From assembly GCA_003118195.1 (NCBI GenBank), contig BEXV01000158.1:76668-140667 (forward strand): a stretch of DNA of 64,000 nt, written 5' to 3'. This document shows positions 51,801 to 60,800 of this stretch, one piece after another (the stretch's first letter is position 1; each line of letters opens with the position of its first letter). The notes under the pieces were generated by a model. It was not told the DNA's origin. It did not search any database and saw nothing but the letters and a program-made list of their open reading frames with translations. Origin of the DNA: Hemicentrotus pulcherrimus. Its lineage: Eukaryota; Echinodermata; Echinoidea; Camarodonta; Strongylocentrotidae. The position numbers were made by a program, and so were the translations under genes.

Positions 51801-54800
51801 ACACGTCTATACACATGTATGTGTTCAATATAGCCACATATGCCATGAATAATTGGGAACTACACCGACCAAAGCTTGCCATTTAAATGGCATATCAGGG
51901 GCAGTCATACCGACACGCTTAAAGCTTTTTATCCTCTCAAAAGGGACCCTTTTCCAACCTAATCAATTCCTAATCAAATTTCATGCTTCACTAGGGCTCA
52001 TTCTACCCACTGCAGTAAAAATATTTTGACAGAAAAATCGGTTTCTCCCTGCTCCCTCGTATAAAAACATTGCGGAGAAGTCGGCTCCTGAGCTTCCAGA
52101 ACACGGTTATCAAATCAGCTTATCGAAAAGGAGCAAAATTGACTGGTCGGGGGGATTATAATCTTATTCTCATACGTTTTCAATCTTCCCAACAAAACCG
52201 TTCCACAAGTATTTGATTTGATTTTGTTTCGTTACAAAACTAAAATAAATAAGAATTTATAAAAGATCATATCTTGTATGCAAGAATACTGACATTGACA
52301 TAGTCTCTTTTCAAATTTCGCGATAATTCTTTTTCTTTTCATTGAGGAAGGATTTATTTCCATTCCATTTGTTTCGATTAGAATCCTGGATAAAAGCTTC
52401 CCCAATGGATTTAAATCAGACATACATTAACAGAGCACAGCGCAAAGACTTAGTTTGCACTAAGATATACAGTGACAAGGTAAAAACCTTTTTTTTTAAT
52501 GCCAATATAGATACATCATGAAGAAATAGTATTATTACCGTCAAATCTGTGAGAAATGCTCTTTCGAAAATTCAATATATTTTTATAACACAGGTCATGA
52601 TTTTAAAATAAAAATGGCCGGACGTATAACAAAATAAAAGTCAATTAGTTTCTAAGTGACAATAAAATGACCACCCAACTTTTTGTCTTGATAAATTCTT
52701 TTCTGTTATATGTTTATTTGGTTTAAAAATATTTACAATAAAAAAAATGAATAAATAATGACCGATTGATAGACTGACCGACTGAATGAATGTATTACTA
52801 ATACGGGTCTAGTTAATAAATGTTAATGCGATTAATTACAAACAACATATTGCATATTATAAGATGATGACGTGGATCTTAATCAAATGATTGGTTGAAA
52901 GCATACACGTGACCAGGCATTTATTTTGCCTAACGCGTAATCTGGATAATGACCGGTCATTATCCAATTTTAATAACCGGTAATTAGTAAAATCATGTAA
53001 TGAAAAATCATTTTGTTCGAACATTAGTAAAATTACACACACTCGGCACCTTCAAAACAGTCAAAACACCCTCGGCTACCGCATCGGACGTGTTAGACTG
53101 TTCCAATTAAGGTACCTCATGTGGACAATTCTTACTAATACCCTCACTGATAGTATACTAACCGGCCTCAATACATATTATTTCAATTTAGATACCATCT
53201 TTACAGAAGATAACCGCTAGAGTTTTCTTTATAATGATGTATATCATGTAAAGTGTAATTTATTTGTTAAGAAACTTAGCAGTGAATACCCACACGTCAT
53301 TTTTGTTGACATTCATATACCGTTAAAAAAAAACCGTGGCGGCTTACCGCGCCATACCTGAACAAGCCCGTTAATCAATAATATATGAAGATATACTTGT
53401 AGATAAGCAGGCAAAAAAACTTTGCTTTACAAAGCACCTTAGAATAACGATTAAAGATGAGGGTAAGCGTTAGCCATACCCAATGGTAACATGTCTTGGT
53501 ATCGAACCCGATACCTTCCGGCTTTAATATCAAATTGGCGATTGACAACTGGACATGACATCGTTATATCGGGATCAACTGGTCCGAATTAAAATCCCAC
53601 GTGCGAAACTAACATCCTTTGGCGAGACATTAACCTACATTTGTCACTCTTATACAGTCATAGAAAATGGTACCTGCTAGTAATACATTTCCTGATTGCT
53701 TTTAGCACCCTGTATAGAAGCCATGTCAAATCTAGGGTAATAGCATAAAGCTTTAAACACGCCCCGGGCTTCCCTCCAGACGGATATAAGCGCATGGATA
53801 TTTAACACCATCGAATCATTACCATTACTATTGATATATATAAAATGTATTTCGTTTTACCGATTGGAAAAGACGGGATCTTTCCCGTATAATACAACAA
53901 TAAAAACTTTCATTCTAAATCATGATACTATTTTTTTTTATTGCTCCCATTTTGTCCATTTGTATGTATTTTGTGTCATTCAGGTGCATAAGAGCTGAGA
54001 TACGACACTAATTATTGCATGGACATTTATATCAAATTAGGGTAGCCTCTAGGCTCCTACAAAAAGAAAAGAAAATAGAAAAACAAGCTCTGTAGCTCTT
54101 TCAAAATGTCTGATGAATGAAAAAAGTAGGGGGTGAAACCAAAAGATCCAATAGGCTTAGATAAGATTCACAGTGTGTGTCAATTTACCGACAAAGCTAA
54201 GAAAACTTCATACATTCACCGAAAGAAATAATCCACGTGGTAGTTACACCCACCCCTTACACCATCTTTTAGCCATACCTCAAGATGGCTATCATACAAT
54301 AAACTACAGGCTGTAGGAGCAGTAAATACACATAAAAGTTTACAACTCAAAAAATGACATTAATGTTTAAGTAAGTCAGCATTTGAAACAAAGGTGATAA
54401 AAAATATTACCTTGTGATTACTGGTAAGCTTTAATGATGCGATGTGTTGCTGAAGGCCATCTATGTTGCTATAGAATTCGACTAGGGACCCGCCTAAAGC
54501 CTGTAGAAATGTGCCATATTGCTCGAAACACAGACAGAAAAACTCCTCCCCGAACCTCTCCATAAATACTGTGTACTCTAAACCTGTTTAGGAAACGTAA
54601 ACAATTAAAGTCTAGTTAATACATGGTTGTAATAAACTGTTGGTATCAATACAAAAAATACTCAATAACTCTTCATGAATATTTATGAGACAAAGGTTTA
54701 TACTATACTATACAAAGTATAAACAAAGTATATACACATTGTCATCAAAATATATATGTCAAAGTAATTTAGACTTTTGATGAGATGTACACCATCGACA

Positions 54801-57800
54801 TTAACTTTGGAAATCGAGAATCAATTAGTTTTACCTGAGAACCATGGGTAATTATTTCCTTCCTACTAACGACAGTATACTTCTGGTCCGTTTTGAGCTC
54901 CCTAACAGAAATCTCCGTCTTAAGCCGAAGTAAAGACAGGTACCTTTTCGTTTGACCTTGTTTTATATTGTCTGTCATGGGTTGCACACGGAACATGAAA
55001 ATTTTGATTATATATTGTGTAATGTGTTTTGTCCTTCAAAATAAGTCATTGTTATGTCCTTTTTCGTATTCGTAACTGATCGCCGTACCAACCAGAAGAA
55101 AATGTTTTCATGTTAACAAATACATATAAATTAGGAAATCATTTTTTACATGTCAATTAATTTCGCTTTCGCCCTTGATTGATCTCTAATGACCCTTGTA
55201 GAAATCAAGATGTAATTGATTTTGATTTCATTTAATCACTTTTAAATCCATCTAAGAATTTTTTTTTTTTGAAGGAGAAATCCTTTGTAACCAAACTTTG
55301 AAATAGGTATGCTAAATCTTTCACTAAATGTAATTCTCCCAAATGACTATTGGACGATCACAGAAATCAATTGAAGCATACACATCTTGGCATATTCAAG
55401 TATGTTGTTTAAAGAAAGTGATTCTCCCGTGGAAAGCTTTTGTAATGCCTAGGTTAATCCGAGGGTCCGGGTGCACTGAAACTCTCATTTCCTTATGCCA
55501 ATCGCCAATCAAGATCTTAATGAAACGTAGGTAATCGGTTCTTGTGAACCTCACTTTGATAAGGGTTTAGGTTTTATCTTGAACACGGGTGAATTTCCTC
55601 AACTTGAATTTGAGTAATGAAAAACATTATTTCGGATGGCAATTGGGTGTAGCGCTGAATGGATCAGTAAATAGATTCTGACAATGAACATTGAATGAGA
55701 GCTCATTCTGTTGACGGATAAATCCCGCGGTGTTTATCAAAACACTTCAACTGCCAATCATAATTTCCACGTGCTTGTTTTCATCAATGAATTCCACTAG
55801 ATCGTATTTCAAGGGGAAAGTTCAACGCTTATGGCACCATTTTGAGGAGGTTCGAAGTGTTTTCCAGTCATACAAACTCTTGAAGGCAATCTCATCATCA
55901 TCATCAGACTTCAAAGGCTTGTCGTGTTGATGCCCCTTCTCTCTATTTTTCATACTACCCTCTCTGTTCCTCTGTGCATCATGGCAGACTTTAAAAGTAT
56001 TACTTTTTATAATGTGATATGTTTGAATTATGTAGGTTGATTTTAAAATGCAATGATAACATGTTAGTAATGATCCCTTCTCTTTTTCTAAGAGTCTCGA
56101 GTCAATGTATTTACATTCTATGTTTTACTCTCTTGTTTTTTCTTCTTCATCTAATTAATTTAAAAGAACTTTAATTAAATCAATCCTTTGCAGGTTAGCT
56201 ACTTTAAAATTAATTAAGGCAAGTTTATGATGATCCTTTTTTAAGAGTTTAAGAATATTCTTGCATTTTTTGTTATTATTCTCCTTTTTATTTACTCATA
56301 AAGATCAAGAAAACTATGAAATAAGATCATTGTAGCAGTTATTAGAACATATTCTCATTTCTTGAACTAGATTCATCGACGGATAAAATGGTTGAACTCG
56401 TTTCTCCGAGGAAAGGGCACGACAACCGTGCGTCGCAGAAAGAATAACTGATGACGGGATGAAAATTGTTACTGTCGAGAACAGAAGTGACATGCAAACA
56501 AGCAAAGGGTCTTTCTTTCTAAAACTGTTGCGGTTATGACAGTGAAGGAGCAGCTGAACAATTATTGCTCCCCGCCTGCCCGCGTGAAATTTCTTGCTCC
56601 AGCTTTTTAAACAATTCTGTTTTGATGGGTAGTATGATCGACACATGACAATTGTTTGTCAAATGCCTCCAGGATTTCTGGCGACTAAACGTCATGGGAA
56701 GAAGGAGGCTCGGAAAGTTTAAAAGCTAATTTGACGACTGGTGGATTTTAATGAGTCCCATAACAACAAAAAAGAATACCGGGGAAAGGGTGATCAATCA
56801 ATTTATCAGTTTCTATGACTTGGTTTACATAATTTCTGCCGTTGTTATCTATCTTTTGGTATTTCTATTTTTACTCGAAATCCAACGTCAAGTTTTGGTT
56901 TTAATATAAAAATAAAAATACCTGTTGTATCAAACTGACCACTTTTTGAACAGAAAAAAAATGATATAAACACCAAAAAAATACTTTAACATCCAGAACC
57001 AGTGTCTAACTATGTTTTATTCATAACATTAAAAACAACAACTAAAGTTTAAGCTGTTGATCTTGGGTTTTTAAATCAACCAGGTTTATATACCTTGTTT
57101 TAATATGTGTAAGCGCGTAAATCTCCGTCAAGTGGCTATAGTATGGTTGTCGGCATGTTCAGAATGGGTGTAGATCGTAATGAATATAAACCCTGTTGAG
57201 TCACGAAGTCACGTCAAGTGGTGAATGACACCTTTACCTTGCACAATTAAAATGACAACCTTCAATATTACGAGTCCTCTATCAAATCACGAATAACGCT
57301 CTTATGTAAGAACGAAATGCAGTACAGATGATTATATGATCAAATAGCCTTTTATGTTTAAAACAATTTTTCCTTGCGATTGGGTTATTTGTTTGAAAAT
57401 AACAAGATGATATGATCATAAAACAAAATCACTGTAACACCCAGAATATATTTAAGAGAACACTTAAAAACTTTTCTACACACAAGCAAAGTAAATATAA
57501 AGCAAGTGTACATATATTTCCTTGTGTATGTCCTTCTCGTTTACAGATTTAACAATAAAATTGTAAGTAATGAGTTTTCTGAAGTACAGTTTACTCTCTC
57601 CCTTCTTTCAACGTTTGTATATGACAATAAGAAGAACATTGACACATGACTCAGTCTGAGTCACCTGACTTACCTAAAATCTTGGCACCTTTGGTACTGA
57701 CATGAATTAAGAGATCCTCTAGACATGAGTTGGGCCTCGAGTCGTAGTAGTTTGTTAATGACTCGATTGAAAACTTACTGTCCAAGCCCTCGTTATCCCT

Positions 57801-60800
57801 AGAAAAGAAAATAAAACACAAAATATCGATCACTTTGATACAATCCATTATTGACCATAATCTAGTATTAGTAATAAAGAATCGTCTTAAAAAGAGAACA
57901 AATTTAGAAACATTAAAAACATATACAACTAAGACAACNNNNNNNNNNNNNNNNNNNNNNNNNNNNNNNNNNNNNNNNNNNNNNNNNNNNNNNNNNNNNN
58001 NNNNNNNNNNNNNNNNNNNNNNNNNNNNNNNNNNNNNNNNNNNNNNNNNNNNNNNNNNNNNNNNNNNNNNNNNNNNNNNNCACACAAAAAAACGTTTACA
58101 AAAAACAAAAATAAAATTGTTTGTAGCTTTTAATGTTAAATGTGATCTTAGTGAAAATAATCATACTATCCAGTCACAACAAGTCCATAACTTTGTTACC
58201 ATATTTAAGGTACACTACATTTCTTGTAATATGTCAACGAGATTTAAGAACAAACAAAACTCATTTATAAAGCAATGAGATCACATATTTTTGTATGTTT
58301 CCTTTTATTTCAGGCTTTTATCTCTAATTTTGTTAGGTATCAGGAATACCTAGAATAGTAAATCAAGATTCTCAAATGTTCAGCATTTGCGGCGTAATTT
58401 TAAGAACAAAGTACTCATTCTGATTCAGCATCTCCGTATTTAAAATGTTATTCATCATTATCAATCAACCGAGAGAGTTGCGGATATTTAGCTTTCCACT
58501 AGAGTTTAGTAAGAATGAATGGCAGTAAAGAAAATAAGAAAAGTCAAGAGAAAGAGATTTGGATAGCGGTTACTGAAGAGCAATAACACGTATTATGTAC
58601 ATCATCAACTCTCATGCATGACCTTCATTGCAGAATAAATGATGGGCGCACTCTCGAGTATGCCGCAATAAAAGGGCTGCCATTCTTATTCTAAGCGGGA
58701 AAAGAAATCGTGAAAAGATAATAAAAAAAATCTCATACATAGCAATCTACACAAGCAGTAGAATTTAATCAGTCTAGTCAATACGAAGAGCTGCACAGGA
58801 GGGAAATGAATTGTATACAGTTATATTGTGTTTGCTTTTTTTATATTTTCATCCACCATGCCCACCGTTCAAAACACGTTCTTCTGGGAGCGGACCGTGG
58901 TATTTAGACACAGATACGTGTCAAATAACGTCTAATCACATTACAAGATACTGTGTCCCGCTACACTCGACTCATCTGACTCCGAACCCGATACTTATTG
59001 CTAATTGAATGCATTGTTATCATGGCTAAAAAGGCTAAGTGATCCAGGCAACTTCGAACGGTCACTCATATTTGGAGAACATCTAAAATCAAAGCAAGTT
59101 GCAAAAACAGCTTCTGACACAATTCATACAATCCTGTTGAAATGCAATCACATCTTGCGGCTCTGTCGCTAGCAGCGGGTATCCTTACATCAGGCATTTT
59201 GGATATTCTCATATCGATTACTCTCTTTAGCACGTTACTGAGTCATTGATTCCACTTTCGATAGAAGAAGAAAACCCCTCATTTTGTAAAAAAGTCACAA
59301 TCGTCCAAAAGGTAGATGTTGTTTTTCCTCCCTTGCTCCAATAACATTGAAAGCTAAACGTTCAGGCATTTTGTTTTTCTTTTCAAATGCGATATCCACA
59401 AAGAAAACAAGAACTGGATATGTACGGTTGTATAGCTATCCTGTTATACGTGGGAGCAATCGTGAAAAGAACATTTCCCAATGATGACTATAGAAGGCAA
59501 AGTTTTCTTCCATAAATGCAATTGCTTTAATTCAAAACACAAAAAAGGAAACTCGATTACCCTTTTTTGTAGTTACTAAAAGTATTATCCACCTAGTACC
59601 TTGAGTATTTTCACAATGAACATAATATGCTCCCAATGCAAAAGAGGAAAAGAGTCCTTGTAATTAACATAGATAATCACCTTCATTTATATAATTGATT
59701 AACGTGCTTTTAAAAATCATTGCAGTACTAATTTGACTTGGCTGGTCAAACCTACAATCGACACTTGTATTAGAGATCGAACATAATTCCTTTTTTACTT
59801 TTTTTTTTCTTGAAGAAAACACATATTTCAATTGATTCGTGACGATCCTTCCCCCTCCCCACACGGTATCTTACTCTTTAAATTTTACCACAAGTGAAAT
59901 TGATTAGTGAATTTCTTAAAAAGGGTTTCACTTTTGCGTTCAACCCAAGCCTCGTGCTTTGAACAAAGAGGTTTTAATTTCAACTAAAATCTTATTGAGC
60001 GTCGAACCTTGGTAGTGAAAGGGTATATAAAGCAAGGTAGGGAGGTTGCGAGAATAGATGACTCGACAGGTTACCTAAAACAACCCAAGATGGCAATCGC
60101 CACCCAGTGATAACTCTAAATCTATTATAGATTTACAGCGGCTTTGGCAATGGATATAACCTAGGATCAATCTGTCTGCTTCTCAAAGAGACCTCGACCA
60201 TCTTCATCGATCTTTATGTCATGTTTCATTGCCAATGATAAGATTCATTACCAATAGGAAAATTTGTTCGATTCGGTTCATAGAGAATGAGTTCTGAAAG
60301 ACGATACCATGACAACTAACGAATTAAAGTCAGACAGTTTGGTTTAAGGGATGTGATTTAATCGTTATGAAGAGGAATGATTATATCATGAATTTCCCGA
60401 TTCAATGAACAAAATCTACCCCTAACATGGGACAAGAGACTTCTTGATTAACCTTTGTCAAGCAATGGTTGTATTTTCTATTGATCTTTTCTGTTTATTT
60501 TGTTAACGAATGGAACAAAATATTTGGTTCAAAGATTTCTTCTATAAACCAATCGTAAGTTTGTTTTTGCCTTTGTCTTGTAAAATGTCATAATTATTAT
60601 TTCTTTTTGGCCAAACTTAAAAAAAGGACAAAACGCGAGACAATATTAGCACCGGAAAAAACAAGACATTACTTTTCTCTCTTTTCACTTTCGTGTTTAC
60701 CTGACTGCTTTCAAAAAATCGTTCCAAACTATATAAGCGACATATTGAATTATTCACTGATGAAATAGCATATTGAATCACTTAGATTATTGTGAATACA

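Noticed and set aside
56314..56646. 110-codon minus frame between exons B and C
   Set aside because: No motif; exons B and C join in phase within one codon, leaving no room for an extra exon in the conserved domain.
54411..57798. Apparent wrong order of the two H-NOX exons (scrambled assembly)
   Set aside because: At first exon B seemed to match the later YYSxR part of H-NOX. Proper alignment places it at LDEEGQFLVRIIYDDSK, before exon C, and the split Gly67 codon joins them exactly. The order is correct.
57651..58278. Long frames crossing the N run on both strands
   Set aside because: Artefact of translating unknown bases; only 57674-57798 minus is real coding sequence.
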